The notes beneath the pieces were generated by a model. That model was not told the DNA's origin. It did no database searches and saw nothing but the letters and a program-made list of their open reading frames with translations. A stretch of DNA of 64,000 bases, from positions 6,201,508 through 6,265,507 of the forward strand of contig NW_024041150.1 in the NCBI RefSeq assembly GCF_014851395.1, read 5' to 3'. The translations under genes were made by a program, and so were the position numbers. Source of the stretch: Micropterus salmoides. Taxonomy: Eukaryota; Chordata; Actinopteri; Centrarchiformes; Centrarchidae. Shown piece after piece: positions 13,072 to 24,658 of this stretch. How positions within the stretch are numbered: position 1 is the stretch's first letter; the number at the start of each line of letters is the position of its first letter.

Positions 13072-13529
13072 CATAGAATACAGAGCATAGATGGCCACGA
13101 GGGTCAACGGAGGCCGATAGCACTGATTGTGTATGTCACCACATACAGGATGAATGACAAGTTCCTGTAATCCTGGCAGTTGGAGGTGATGTCGCTGTGA
13201 TTGTAGCTTTGGTTCTGTGAGGTGCTGTTAATGTAGAGACCTTCCATTCTTCAGAGTAAAACCTGTTTGAGAGATCAGGTTATTAAATTCAATTCAATTC
13301 AATTTTATTTATATAGCGCCAAATCACAACAACAGTTATCTCACAGCGCTTTTCATAAAAGAGCAGGTCTAGACCGTACTCTGTGATGTATTTACAGAAG
13401 CCCAACAGTTCCCACCAAGAGCAGCACTAGGCGACAGAGGCAAGGAAAAACTTCCTTTTAAGAGGCAGAAACCTCGAGCAGAACCATGGCTCAGGGTGGG
13501 CGACCATCTGCCTCGACCGGTTGGGGTGA

Positions 13530-13530
<1 letters not shown>

Positions 13531-13565
<35 letters not shown>

Positions 13566-13650
13566 TATAGAGAGAGAGAGAGATGTAAAGAGAGAGAGAG
13601 AGATATGTAAAGACAGAGAGAGAGAGAGATGTAAGGAGAGAGAGAGGGGA
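13531..13650. repeat. GA-rich microsatellite in the LINE 3' region
   Basis: A long (GA)n run interrupted by 'gatgta' units, so it is partly a higher-order repeat of GA blocks. It makes apparent Arg/Glu-rich (plus) and Ser/Leu-rich (minus) frames that are not genes. Confidence 0.9.
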
Positions 13651-14116
13651 GGGAGGCAGCCTACACAATATACACACAGAGGTACAGACAGTGAAGGTAA
13701 TGTTGCTATAGACTAAATGAAAAATGGTACAGATGTTTATAACAGTGTTAATGGTAACCATCGTAATGTTAATGATTATAATAACAATAGGACTAGCAAC
13801 AATAGTGTTGCAGCAGAGGGTGTCGAGCAGGAACACGGGGAGAGCAGGTGACCCGCAACCACAGATCCAGACTCCACAGCTCCAAAGCCAGAAAACCTGC
13901 AGGAAGTGATAGGAGGAGAGAGGAGAGAGACGAGAAAGCACAAGACTACCAGAAAGGGGAGAAGTTGTGTTAGTAACATGCAATAATGGGATGAGGTTGC
14001 ATACAGAGGGAGAGAAAGTAGAGGAGAGAGGAGCAGTGCATCATGGGAAATCCCCCGGCAGTCTAGGCCTATAGCAGCATAACTAAGGGATGGTTCAGGA
14101 CTCACCTGAGCCAGCC

Positions 14117-16016
14117 CTAACTATAAGCTTTATCAAAGAGGAAAGTCTTAAGCCTACTCTTAAATGTGGAGATGGTGTCTGCCTCCTGAACCCAAACTGG
14201 AAACTGGTTCCACAGGAGAGGAGCTTGATAGCTGAACGCTCTGGCTCCTAGTCTACTTTTGGAGACTCTAGGAACCACAAGTAACCCTGCATTCTGGGAG
14301 CGCAGTGCTCTGGTGGGGTAGTAAGGTACTATGAGCTCTTTAAGATAAGATGGTGCCTGACCATTAAGAGCTTTGTAGGTAAGAAGAATGATTTTAAATT
14401 CTATTCTGGATTTTACTGGAAGCCAATGCAAAGAAGCTAAAACAGGAGAAATGTGATCTCTTTTCCTGGTTCCTGTCAGAACACGTGCTGCAGCATTCTG
14501 GATCAGCTGAAGAGTCTTAATGGACTTTTTCGAGCAGCCTGATAATAAGGAATTGCAGTAATCCAGCCTAGAAGTAACAAATGCATGGACTAGTTTTTCT
14601 GCATCATTTTTAGACAGGATGTTCCTGATTTTCGCAATATTACGTAGGTGAAAAAAGGCGGTCCTTGAAATTTGCTTAATGTGAGACTTAAACGACATGT
14701 CCTGATCAAAGATAACTCCAGATTCCTCACAGTGGTGCTGGAGGCCAGGGCGATGCCATCCAGGGAAACTATATCTTTAGATAATGCGTCACGGAGGTGC
14801 TTAGGCCCCAGAGCAATAACTTCAGTTTTATCTGAGTTTAACATGAGAAAATTACAGCTCATCCAGGTTTTAACATCCTGAAGGCACATTTGAAGTTTAG
14901 CTAACTGATGAGTTTCATCTGGCTTGATCGATAGATATAACTGAGTATCATCTGCATAACAATGAAAGCTTATGGAATGTTTCCTGATAATATTGCCTAA
15001 AGGAAGCATATATAAAGTGAAGAGGATTGGTCCAAGGACAGATCCTTGAGGAACTCCATGAGTAACTTTGGCGTGGAGGACTCATCGTTAACATATACAA
15101 ACTGAAATCGATCTGATAAATAGGACTTAAACCAGCTTAGAGCGGTTCCTTTAATGCCAATGAAATATTCCAGTCTCTGCAATAGGATCTGATGGTCAAT
15201 GGTATCAAATGCAGCACTAAGATCTAATAAAACCAGTACAGAGACAAGTCCTTTGTCTGATGCAATAAGGAGGTCATTAGTAATTTTCACCAGTGCTGTC
15301 TCTGTGCTATGATGAGCTCTAAATCCTGACTGAAAATCCTCAAATAAACTATTGCTCTGTAGAAAGTCACACAGCTGTTTAGCAACTGCTTTCTCCAGAA
15401 CCTTAGAGAGAAATGGAAGGTTAGATATAGGTCTATAGTTGGCTAAAACATCCGGATCAAGTTTGGGCTTTTTCAGATGAGGTTTAATTACAGCTACTTT
15501 AAAGTACTGTGGTACATAGCCTGTTGATAAAGATAGATTGATCATATCTAGTATAGAGGTGCTGACTAAGGGTAAAACATCTTTAAGCAGCTTAGTCGGG
15601 ACGGGGTCTAAGAGGCAGGTTGATGGTTTAGATGAAGAAATTATTGAAGTTAGTTGGTAAAGATTGAGGGAAGCAAAACAGTCTAAACATGTATCTGGTT
15701 CTACAGCTGTTTCTAAGGTTCCTGAGTTAAGAGATAAGTCGGTGCCAATTGAGGGCAGGTCTTGGTGAATTTTGTCTCTAATAGCTAGAATTTTATTATT
15801 AAAGAAGCTCATGAAATCGTAACTACTGAGAGCTATGGGAATACTTGGCTCAATAGAGCTGTGACTCTCTGTCAGCCTGGCTACAGTGCTGAAAAGAAAC
15901 CTGGGGTTGTTCCTATTTTCCTCTATTAATGACGAGTAGTACGCTGCTCTGGCATTACGGAGGGCCTTCCTATAAGTTTTAAGACTATCTTGCCAAATTA
16001 AACGAGAATTTTCCAC
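14117..16016 (-). pseudogene. LINE ORF2 reverse transcriptase and C-terminal region (frameshifted)
   Basis: Three overlapping frames make up the RT. 14997-16016 has 'NYRPISNLPFLSKVLEK', 'FQSGFRAHHSTETAL' and the palm 'LLDLSAAFDTIDH'. After a frameshift near 15050, the text for 'GVPQGSVLGPILF' lies in another frame. 14590-15009 then carries the catalytic 'CYADDTQLY'. 14117-14698 is the C-terminal 'RLDYCNSLLSG' and 'LHWLPVKSRIEFK' region. These motifs are typical of fish L2-clade elements. The frameshifts mean no active polymerase is encoded. Confidence 0.88.
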
Positions 16017-16080
16017 TTTGGTAGAACGCCAATTCCTCTCAAGTTTCCGTGATATTTGCTTTAATTTACGAGTTTCAGTA

Positions 16081-17113
16081 TTATACCATGGAGCTTAACC
16101 GTCTTTGTTTTAGTATTTTCTTTTTTAGAGGGGCTACAGAGTCGAGTGTCATTCGCAGCGAGCCTGCAGCACTATCAACAAGATGATCGATTTGGGAGGG
16201 ACTGAAATTAGCATAGGAGTCCTCCGTTACTTTGTGACTAGATAATGTATTTAGAGCTGATGGAATCGCATCCTTAAATTTAGCTATAGCACTATCAGAC
16301 AGACATCTTGTATAGAAATTTTTGCCCAATGGCGTGTAGTTCAGCAATACAAACTCAAAAGTTATCAATCAGTGGTCGGACAAAGAGGGATTCTGTGGGA
16401 ACACCACTAAATGTTCAATTTCAATACCATACACCAAAACAAGGTCGAGGGTGTGGTTAAAACAGTGAGTCGACACTCTGAGAGAAGCCAATGGAATCTA
16501 ACAGAGAGATAAACGCAGTACTGAAGCTGTCATTCTCAACATCCACATGAATATTAAAATCCCCTACAATAATAACTTTGTCCGTTTTAAGGACTAAAGT
16601 TGACAAAAACTCTGCAAATTCAGATAAGAATTCAGAGTACGGGCCAGGTGCTCGGTACACTATAACAAAAAGAATTGGTTGCAGTGATTTCCAACTTGGG
16701 TGCGAAAGACTAAGAACAAGACTTTCAAATGAGTTATAGTTTAGTTTAGGTTTAGAGCTGATTAGTAGGCTAGAGTCGAAGATAGTTGCAACTCCACCTC
16801 CTCGGCCTGTGCCTCGAGGAATGTGAGTATTAATATGACTGGGAGGGGTGGATTCATTTAGGCTAACATATTCTCCATCACCCAGCCAGGTTTCAGTAAG
16901 ACCAAATAACTCAATATCATAATCTGATATTAGTTCATTTTCTAGTACACCTTTAGAAGAGAGAGATCTGATGTTTAAGAGTCCACATTTAACTCTCCTA
17001 TTAGTTTGCACTATTGCTCTTGTGGTTTTAATTTTTATGAGGTTTTTATGCACAGCTCCTCTTCTGTTTACCTTTTTAAATAATTTCGATGGTCGGGGGG
17101 CAGACACCGTCAC
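16081..17113 (-). pseudogene. LINE ORF2 endonuclease and linker (frameshifted)
   Basis: 16457-17113 encodes an APE-type endonuclease domain with 'CGLLNIRSLSSK', 'LFGLTETWL', 'RGGGVATIFDSSL' and 'VIIVGDFNIHVD' in order. The frame breaks near 16457, and a linker continues in 16081-16368. In L2-type LINEs this domain nicks target DNA to prime reverse transcription. It lies directly upstream of the RT frames on the minus strand. Confidence 0.85.
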
Positions 17114-17203
17114 TATAGGATTTTCACTAAGTAACTCCTGAAATGGAGGAGCAGAGAAGTGTGTTAAACTGCGACTCTGCCTCCTGGTCTCAACTCTGGG
17201 TTG

Positions 17204-17833
17204 TCATGGATTTGGTCCACTAATAAACTTGGCCAGATTTCTAGAAATGAGAGCTGCTCCTTCCCAAGTGGGATGGATGCCGTCTCTCCGGATCAGACCA
17301 GGTCTTCCCCAGAAAGTCTGCCAATGATCAACAAAGCCCACATCGTTTGCTGGACACCACCTCGACAACCAGCGGCGGAATGACGACATGCGGCTATACA
17401 TGTCATCACTGGTCAGATTTGGCAGGGGTCCAGAGAAAACTACGGTGTCCGACATTGTTTTTGCATATGTACACACCGACTCAACATTAATCTTAGTGAC
17501 CTCCGATTGGCGTAACCGGGAGTCATTACCGCCGACGTGAATAACAATCTTACTGTATTTACGTTTATCCTTAGCCAGCAGTTTCAAATAAGACTCAATG
17601 TCGCCCGCTCTGGCCCCAGGGATGCACTTAACTATGGCCGCTGGCTTCGCTAACTTCACGTTTCTCAAAATGGAGCTGCCAATGATCAGAGTTGGTTTCT
17701 CAGCGGGTGTGTCGCTGAGTGGGGAAAATCTGTTAGAAACGTGAACAGGTTGATGATGCCCCGTGGACTTTGAATGCTTACGACTATTCCTCCTTCGGAC
17801 AGTCACCCAGCCCCCCCCCTTTCCTGGCTGCAC
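17204..17833 (-). CDS. LINE ORF1 protein with SGNH-hydrolase (esterase) domain
   Basis: A 209-residue frame showing the SGNH hydrolase blocks in order: 'LIIGSSILRNV' (block I, G-x-S), 'VIHVGGNDSRL' (block III, GGND), and 'RDGIHPTWEGA' (block V, D-x-x-H). Esterase domains of this type occur in ORF1 of several CR1/L2-related LINEs, where the role is not settled but may involve membrane or lipid interaction. A short upstream frame (17803-17988) with a Cys cluster 'CSVCQMF' and 'CNKCSLF' overlaps it by 31 bases and is probably the N-terminal part, separated by a frameshift at the C/G-rich run near 17815. It is element-encoded, not a host gene. Confidence 0.8.
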   Translation of the reverse strand: MQPGKGGGWVTVRRRNSRKHSKSTGHHQPVHVSNRFSPLSDTPAEKPTLIIGSSILRNVKLAKPAAIVKCIPGARAGDIESYLKLLAKDKRKYSKIVIHVGGNDSRLRQSEVTKINVESVCTYAKTMSDTVVFSGPLPNLTSDDMYSRMSSFRRWLSRWCPANDVGFVDHWQTFWGRPGLIRRDGIHPTWEGAALISRNLAKFISGPNP

Positions 17834-18299
17834 AGGAGATCTAAATCACTGAGCCTCACCTCCATGTCTATAAATAAACTACACTTATTACACGTACCAT
17901 TACCGCTAAAGGAGGCAGAGGAGTAACTGAACATCTGACACACCGAGCAGGAGAAAGTAGGAGAGAGAGAGGGAGAAGGAGAAGCCATCGCTAGCTGCTA
18001 AGCTAAAGTCGCTAACGGCTAAGCTAAAGTACTGTAGCGTCAGCTACCAAAACTTTAGAACAAGTATGAGATTGAACAGCAGTCACTAAAAGATGGAAAG
18101 AACTGTGAGTGCTTAGGCAAAATTACTGTAAAGAATAAGTGTTTAGCGAACAGTTGGCCGCTGTAATCAAACAAATGTAACTGTTATTTAGCGAGAGCAG
18201 CACAACACGGTACCAGCACACAAGCACCGGGAACGGAAATGAGTCGACACGCTTACCGCAGTACGTCAGCAATACGTCCTACCACAACAAGGGCTAAAT

Positions 18300-18514
18300 T
18301 TAGAGCATTCATTATTCATGTGAAGTATACACTTGATAGTAGGCCATCATCTGTGCGTTATAAAGGGCGGATACATATTTTGGCTGCGTGCCCAGCCTGG
18401 TAGGACCAGTAGGCTACTGTTATGGCTTTCTGTGTATGAAAAGTGCTGTTTAAATGCAATGCAGTATTAAATTGCCTGTGACATCACTTTAGCTTATTAT
18501 AGCAGCGCTGCTTA
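18300..18514. other. Unassigned spacer
   Basis: Between the LINE 5' end and the TTA microsatellite I see no gene, and no match to the other receptor units. Confidence 0.5.
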
Positions 18515-18627
18515 TTATTATAATTATTATTATTGTTGTTGTTATATTATTATTATATTATTATTATTATGTATTATTATTATTATTATTTTATTGTATT
18601 ATTATTATTATTATTATTATTATATTA

Positions 18628-18659
<32 letters not shown>

Positions 18660-18660
18660 G
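18515..18660. repeat. (ATT)n microsatellite
   Basis: About 145 bp of almost pure ATT/TTA triplets with a few interruptions. Confidence 0.95.
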
Positions 18661-18924
18661 CAAGTCTGCACTTTAGATTTTAGATGTTTATATTGCAACT
18701 AACAGTTTTAGCAGTTAGTTATAACTGTCACAACTGTCAGACTCACAACACTATCACAGCGTGTTGATCACTCATACATTTGTTTTTCACTGTGTGAGAA
18801 AATTGATGTGTGTCATGACAGCATGTGGAGAATGTAAATGTTCAGCTTTTAACCTGAAATCTCCATCCATCGTCAACAGCTTATCAGTTTTGTCAGCCCC
18901 CTAATGGATGGAGTATTGGTGACG

Positions 18925-19012
18925 GATGTCCGACCGATTTCGGTGGGCCGCCTGGGTCAAAAATGCCAGGGCCGATTTTTTGTCCCAGTCCAGCCCTGGC
19001 TTGGACTGATTG
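18925..19012. repeat. hAT terminal remnant
   Basis: The text 'tttttgtcccagtccagccctg' read on the other strand starts CAGGGCTGGACTGGG. This resembles the terminus at 53606 (CAGGGGTGGACTGG), suggesting a right-end fragment of the same hAT class. No transposase is visible alongside it. Confidence 0.45.
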
Positions 19013-19879
19013 TACATAAGCATGAGAGCAGCATCAGAAATAATTATGACTAACAATAATCCAGTTTCTAATATATGTAAAATATGATTACCTACCCAGC
19101 TTTCTGATGGAAAGGAAACTCCTTGGATGGGCTCAGATCAGATTTCGGTAAAACAAGGATCAGTGTGAGATGGGTGGGGCCGCTCGGATCTCCTCCCAAT
19201 ACTGAAAGTAGTCTGACACACTGGCTGCTCCTCAATTCTCTAAACTGCAGCCACGTTTCCCTCGCTGGAGTCTTTTCCACGTGAAGAGGAAGGACAGAGG
19301 AAATATGGTTTTAGACAGTGAGTGGTCCTCTCCTCCGAAGCGTCACGTGATGCAAAGTCCGTTTCTGATCCAGCCGGACCAGCCCACCAGTCGCAGGCAT
19401 TGACCCACCAGGCCGGATGCGACCCGGTGCGTGTTTTAGTGCACACATGACTGATGAAATGCATAATGGGATTTGTATTCTTAAAATGTTTTTAGCCTCT
19501 GTGAGGAAAAAAAGTTTCCAAAGCTGCGCTGCAGACAGAGATGAAGGCTGATGAGCTGAGCGACATTTCTGCCGATTACAGCAGTTACTTTGAGGACCAA
19601 ATCAACAACAATTAAAAGATCCAGACCTGCAAGCCAAGTGAGACTCCGTCCTGCAGGAAGTGGACAGCTGTTGGTGAAAGAAGTGAGAACCTTCTGAGAG
19701 TCACTGTGGACTATTGGCAAAAAGAAGGAGCTTTTTCACACAGGTTTGCAAAGATCTGTAGCTAATAATAATAACAACAACAACAAAATTTTGCACATTC
19801 CTTCATCCATTCCTTGTTAATAATGCTGTATATTATTTGTATTATTACTATAGTATTATTGTATTATTTTGTGTAGGTC
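19013..19879. other. Unassigned region
   Basis: Several short minus-strand frames (19092-19280, 19240-19464, 19481-19720) have no recognisable domain, and the region has no counterpart in the other receptor units. Nothing further can be supported. Confidence 0.4.
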
Positions 19880-20035
19880 GTGCTACATTTTTAAACTCTT
19901 CACTTTTTCTGTATTTATATTTCTATATTTATGTTCATGTGTAACAATGTAAGCAACAATCGTACCAAGGCGAATTCCTCATTTGTGAAAATGTACCTGG
20001 CAATAAAACCTCATTGTGTTTCTGATTCTGAATAT
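19880..20035 (+). repeat. LINE 3'-UTR tail fragment
   Basis: The text 'tatttatatttctatattta' and then 'acctggcaataaaacctcat' matches in style the 3' tail of the LINE at 55860-56115 ('acttggcaataaagctgtg'). It is probably a 5'-truncated copy of the same kind of element. Confidence 0.5.
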
Positions 20036-21059
20036 GTTGCCATTTGTAAAGAAATAACTAAAATTTGTACAAATGTATTCATTTATTTCAACTTTCTTTT
20101 TTAAAAAGTAACTGAATACAGGGGGCAAATGCAAACTGTTCAAAGCCAAAGGTATAAGCTCTTCAATGGTTTTTATTTCATGTTTCATCTTCTACGGAGG
20201 CTGAGAAATAAAGGTGGAAGGTTTCCAGAAACCCCTCAGGTTTCAGAAAGCTTTTGTAGAGGCGCCACAGGTCTGGACGGGGTAAGGACGTACAGTGGAG
20301 GATTGAAGAGCTCTCCAGTGGCTGCCACGGAGGCACTAAGGAGAAAAAGATCAAAAATAATGTTAACATACTGGGTTAATGTTCAGGGGTGCTGTAGCTC
20401 TCACCCCCCTCAAGCCATCTTAGAAGAGAGCTGCACAATGACAGTGTCATTGAGGTTTGGATGGGAGGGGAATGCTGCAGCAGAAAGCCCGGGCCTTAGG
20501 TTCACTGCAGAGAACCTCCTTGGAAATAAGACATGGGGAATATCAGCATTAAATATCTGAAGAAATGAACATATTTAGTCTGCCAATCATCTGATCGGTG
20601 GAGGTAATGCACCTGGTTGCCAATTAAATCAGAAGAAGAAGCTGGATCAGCTGATCTCAGCTCTAACAGCTGGAGAGACTCTTGATGGAGTTTGTATCTG
20701 CACACATGTGATCTGTGCTGATACTAAGACTCAGTTCTCCCTGCAGAGCTGCAAGTTTTCTCTCTGTAGCTGTTTAACAAACACCTGCACATGAAGACCA
20801 ACCTGCATTCTGTATTTATACTGAGCTGGTTCTCATCTCAGGGCGTCAAACAGGCTGCTGATGCTTTGCCAGGCTTTCTCAAAGCGTAGGTAGGCCTGCT
20901 CAGATTGGCAGAATGAGTTTTTATTATTTATTCAATAGCTGCATCTGTATTTACTGATATTCTGATTAAGTATTCATTATTTAATAACTCAGAATATGAT
21001 AACGGTGTCCTTTGATTTATTAGACTAAATGTTTCAGCTGACTTTAGCTCAGTTTGAGG
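20036..21059. other. Unassigned region
   Basis: No supported gene. The plus-strand frame 20129-20560 and its antisense have no recognisable motif. The sequence is not shared with the other units. Confidence 0.4.
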
Positions 21060-21130
21060 CTTTCCTGGGGCCTGTACCATGAAGCATGTTTAACATAACC
21101 AGGATATCTTTTCGGTATCTGGCTTCACTA
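21060..21130. repeat. MITE-terminus remnant
   Basis: 'cctgtaccatgaagcatg' resembles the CCTGTACTACGAAGC-type ends of the element in intron 1 of copies A and B (26595-26616). Only one end is visible. Confidence 0.35.
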
Positions 21131-21899
21131 ACTCTAACAATCAGGATCAGGATAAGCGGTCACACAAAGCAGCTATTTGGAGCAGCTATTTTAAAAGTGT
21201 GGGGTGGGATGTGAGCACAAAGCCTGTCTGCAGCCATTATGTCCATCTTGCTGCTAAACTACACAGTGCTTTGTTTTTTTGCTTAAAAAAAAAACAAAGT
21301 TAGAACAGCACTGACTTTTATCAGTTTATCTTATCTTTTATGCAGTTTCCAGTGTGAAAGCCGAGGTATTTAAAGAAATCTGCTTGTTATTGTTGGATCT
21401 CAGCTAATAATGAGCTACACTTCATAAAGGGGAAACACACAGCACACTCTAATAACGCCAACTTATATTATTTTGTCATAAAAAAGTATTTTAAGTTTTA
21501 CAGAAATTTTTGTAGTCGCAACTTGTTCTCAGTTTAGACAAAAAAGAACAAAAAAATAACACAAACTCAAAATCAAACAGGTTGGAATTATCATGATATA
21601 ATGTTTTACTTAACGGATATCATCCAGTTCAACAAGTGTAACTGTGTTTTCAACTGTTCCCTATAGTTTTAAATAACCACAGTGCTAGTTGTGCTAAGAG
21701 TGAATTGTTATAAGATAGAACCAAAGCTGTTGTATGTCCTAACTCTGCATCTGAGTTTTACTGTATCTTTAAATTCAAGATAAAAAGGTGTGAGAGGATT
21801 GCAGTTTATTATATGCCTCGTTTTACTAATATTGTTCTGTATTATCGTTGCTGTTGTCACAACATCCAGCTTTGACTAGGCTGTGTGTGTGTTCTGTTA
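21131..21899. other. AT-rich unassigned region
   Basis: I see no gene, structured repeat or match to other units. Confidence 0.4.
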
Positions 21900-22415
21900 C
21901 TTTCTCTTTCTGAGTGTGTGATCCTGGCTGGTGTGTTTTAGTTTTTTTCTCTCTCTCTCTTCCTTGCTGCTCTACCTTTTCTACCTTGGCAGGAGGCGTG
22001 ACATGTGGTGACGCATGGGGCTGGTTCACACGCCTGTCTGGCACACCGGATTCTCATCATGCCTATATGTGCTGCTTGATAAGCCCAGCAGTTCTCCTCG
22101 GTCTTTGCCGGATTGTTATGTTGAGTTCAGTGCGTCTCGAGCCAGCATCCAGCCTCGTGGTAACTTTGTATTTTCTGACCGTTCATCTCGTGTTTCCTGT
22201 TAGCCGCTGGTTAACCTTCTCTGTTCTCTGGTTTTTCCTAGCCTGGAAAGACGCCAACCCGAGAGGTTACCCTGCCTGTTTCTTTGGGGATCACACCCTC
22301 GTCGTCTCACGCTGCTTGCCTGCCCACCGGCAGACCGTCAGTCCTTCCGGAGCCACCAGCACTGATCACCGTCACGAGTCTCACGCTACACTCACTTACC
22401 ACGATCAGTCCAGCA

Positions 22416-22522
22416 GACTTTTAGCTCTTATTGACTCTGGAGCAGAAGAGAGTTTCTTAGATGAAGTGTTGGCAGAGCAGCTGAGAATCCCCACTGAACT
22501 GCTAGATACGCCACTAAACTAA
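22416..22522 (+). pseudogene. gypsy protease fragment
   Basis: A short in-frame stretch around the retropepsin D-S-G active site, with downstream text like 'LAEQLRIPTELLD'. It is cut by a stop at 22522. It is part of the internally deleted element and not functional. Confidence 0.7.
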
Positions 22523-23125
22523 TGCTCTAGATGGTAAATTATTGGCCCTGGTTGTTGCTCGCACCTGCCCAGTCGAGCTACAGTTATCTGGTAACCACAT
22601 CCAACAGATTCTTTTGTTATTACTACATTTAGCTGAGCTGATTAGTTTCCCCTTTGTGCCACTAGTTCTGGCCATTACCCCAATATGGACTGGGCCACCT
22701 CAAGGATCATTAGCTGAAGCGCTACCTGTCATGCTAGCTGTTTGTTTCTGCCACACCCGTGTCTGTTTCCCGTCAGGTGGAGAGCGCTGTAGAGCCCTTC
22801 CAGTGTATTTACGGATATCAGCCTCCTCTGTTTCATTCCCAGGAGAAGGACATTGCAGTCCCCTCAGTCCAGGCTCATATCCGTCTGTGGCATCGAGCCC
22901 GTTCCACGCTGCTGAGGACTTCGACATAGTACCAGAAACTATAATTTCCTGTAAATTGTCTGTTTTTTTTTACATGTTTTGAGAAAAATTTATCAAAATT
23001 TTAATGTAGACATTGCATCTGTAATTATTTACAATTTAGATGTGGAGTTATTGATACTAATTGATCAATATGAAGAACCATAAGTTACAGTGTGAAATTA
23101 TAATTTATTACAACTTAAACAGAAG

Positions 23126-23828
23126 TGTCACGGCTGTCACTGTCACCTTTGTGTTTCCCCTTTTTCATGTCTCACCTCTACCAAGTAGGCTGTGTCCCTG
23201 GGGAATGAAGACCCGCCTACTTCCTGGTTTCTGGGTTGCTGACATCTGTCTCGCCCATTGGTTCCCTCTGTTTCCACTCAACCAATGGCTCATCACCACG
23301 TTAATTACCTCCGGCTCATAAGGAGAGTCCACCTGTTGGTCCAGGCAGCTTGTCACCGCCTGTTGACTTGTGTGCTGCTGGTATTGACTGCATAGCCTGT
23401 CTGTTAGTTGTACTCTGTGTTTAGTGGAACTATCCACCTTCCTTGCTTATTAGCTGTACATTGTGTTTAGGGAAACATTTGCATACCTTTGTTTGTTAGC
23501 TCCACATTGGGTGCAGTGGAGAAATTCACTTAGTGTTTTGTTTACTATTGTGTTTTCACCAGGTGGAGTGGGTGTTGTGCTCTTTGTGTTCTTTTGTAGC
23601 AAGAAACAACTCTGCTTAAATCGATAGATAGGTACAGGCCTCCTTTTGAGGACCTTTTTATTTTAACTTGGTTTGTTATTTTTGCAGCACCCGCGTCCAC
23701 CCTCCTTTTGTTTTTTTGTTACCTGTCTACATCTCTGTTACCAATAAAAGTTACCTTGTTAAGATCTGTACCAGTTGTGCCTATATGTTTATGGCCCCCA
23801 CTCCCCTAGACCAACAGGGGGTCGTAAC
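23126..23828 (+). repeat. gypsy 3' LTR (or solo-like LTR)
   Basis: It starts TGTCACGG and ends near 'gggggtcgtaac', with an internal 'ccaataaaagttacc' that could serve as the polyadenylation signal. It follows integrase-like text, fitting a 3' LTR. Its partner was not found. Confidence 0.55.
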
Positions 23829-23894
23829 TTTGGTTTGGTTTTCAACTTTGGTTGAGTTAAGAGAACGTCAAACCGAAAATTGATCAGACTCAAG

Positions 23895-24658
23895 AGCAAA
23901 ACTTAGAAGTTTTTATTGGATTTCCAGAAAATGTACAATTTCATAGAAACTGACATAAACTGTGGTTTAAGATTTTATCCAGATTGCCAAAAACACAACA
24001 GTTGCTGCAAAACAGCTGCTCTGAATCCCATCCTAAACAGCAGCATGATTAGATCGAATAAAATGAAACAAACAATGGAATGGATTTTTTTCCTTATTTG
24101 TCCAAAAAATAAAATGCTTTGCGAACACAGTTTTGGGAAAGCATACATTAAAAAACAACTACATTAAAACATGTATGAGAAACTAAAATATAAAAAGTGC
24201 TAAAGACGCGTTGAGATGCTCTCCCTGTATTAAACATCCAAACAACAGTCCAAATAAAGATTTAGGAAGAAGACAGCGAGGTGGTTAGAATGAGCTCAGT
24301 TCATCTAAAATAATATCTGCTTTGCTTCTGGGATTAAAGGAGAATAATGACAGACATCAACTTCCAGCTCCAAACTAATAAAACACATTTTATTTCCATG
24401 TGTTGAAGCCATCACAGTGAACCAGAGCAAGTTGACCAAAACATTTCCCAGCAGCCACTTCTCCCACAGCAGAGTCCAAACAGTGCTTCCTGTTCTCTAC
24501 AGTTAGGTGTCTTATTGGAAATGGTCTCAGTAGATGACAGGATCTGTCTCGTCTCTATCCTTTCTATTGGCCTCCATTTCTCCTCCTGTTTCCTCCCCTT
24601 TCTCTCTCTCCCTCTTTCTCTGCCTACATGAAGCTGACTGTGGAAATGTTGTCATCAT
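23895..24658 (-). other. 3' UTR and downstream region of receptor copy B
   Basis: Similarity to the downstream regions of copies A and C begins around 23895, which marks the left edge of this duplicated receptor unit. A block at about 24045-24190 is not shared with copy A. AATAAA on the minus strand lies at 24389-24394. The plus-strand frames here are antisense. Confidence 0.55.
24389..24394 (-). promoter_or_regulatory. Candidate polyadenylation signal AATAAA, receptor copy B
   Basis: The hexamer lies about 265 bp after the stop codon, with its context conserved in copies A and C. Confidence 0.5.

Larger units (their letters stand above)
6632..13247 (-). pseudogene. Class A GPCR, tandem copy A (frame-broken, three exons)
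   Basis: A seven-transmembrane receptor gene in three exons. Exon 1 is 13072-13247 (ATG at 13247), exon 2 is 7258-7445, and exon 3 is 6632-7150. Exon 2 starts after a CTGCAG acceptor and ends with GAAAG before a gtatct donor; exon 3 opens with GTATTTGGTC, so the ERY Arg codon is split (phase 2). Landmarks are 'INLLITDLIQL' (TM2), 'VALERYL' at the exon 2/3 join, 'AHPLWYR', and 'LADSVLY' in TM7. Exon 1 is 176 bp instead of 177 because a GGG seen in copy B is GG here. Exon 3 has a second frame break near 7010 at the start of TM5, so 6970-7170 and 6632-6895 are in different frames. The C-terminal codons also differ from copies B and C. It is probably a pseudogene, although single-base errors in short runs could mimic this. 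Intron 1 is 5.6 kb and holds repeats. The closest known group is uncertain: GPR4/GPR68-like or MAS-like receptors are candidates. Confidence 0.8.
13283..18290 (-). mobile_element. L2-like non-LTR retrotransposon, near full length, decayed
   Basis: The element lies on the minus strand just upstream of receptor copy A exon 1. The 3' tail at 13283-13500 contains 'caattcaattttatttatat' and 'agcgccaaatcacaacaac', the well-known fish L2-type tail. Reading 5' to 3' on the minus strand there is a leader (about 18290-18000), ORF1 (17988-17204) and ORF2 (17113-14117). ORF2 is broken by several frameshifts. No clear target-site duplication was seen, which is common for this class. The 5' boundary is approximate. 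Confidence 0.82.
21900..23828 (+). mobile_element. Ty3/gypsy LTR retrotransposon remnant, internally deleted
   Basis: From left to right there is a leader or gag-like stretch (about 21900-22360), a retropepsin segment with the active-site text 'LLALIDSGAEESFLDE' (22420-22470), and decayed text of the region after the protease (22520-22720). It then jumps straight to integrase C-terminal text 'GYQPPLF' (near 22815) and 'SVQAHIR' (near 22870). RT, RNase H and most of integrase are missing. A 3' LTR follows. Frame shifts occur between pieces. This order is typical of fish Ty3/gypsy elements. The 5' LTR was not identified. Confidence 0.75.

Noticed and set aside
13369..13983. 204-residue minus-strand frame rich in Ser and Leu, and its Arg/Glu-rich plus-strand partner
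   Set aside because: It is made by the (GA)n microsatellite and the LINE 3' region, with no domain.
22542..22982. 146-residue plus-strand frame
   Set aside because: It is a composite of frameshifted gypsy protease-distal and integrase text, not a gene.
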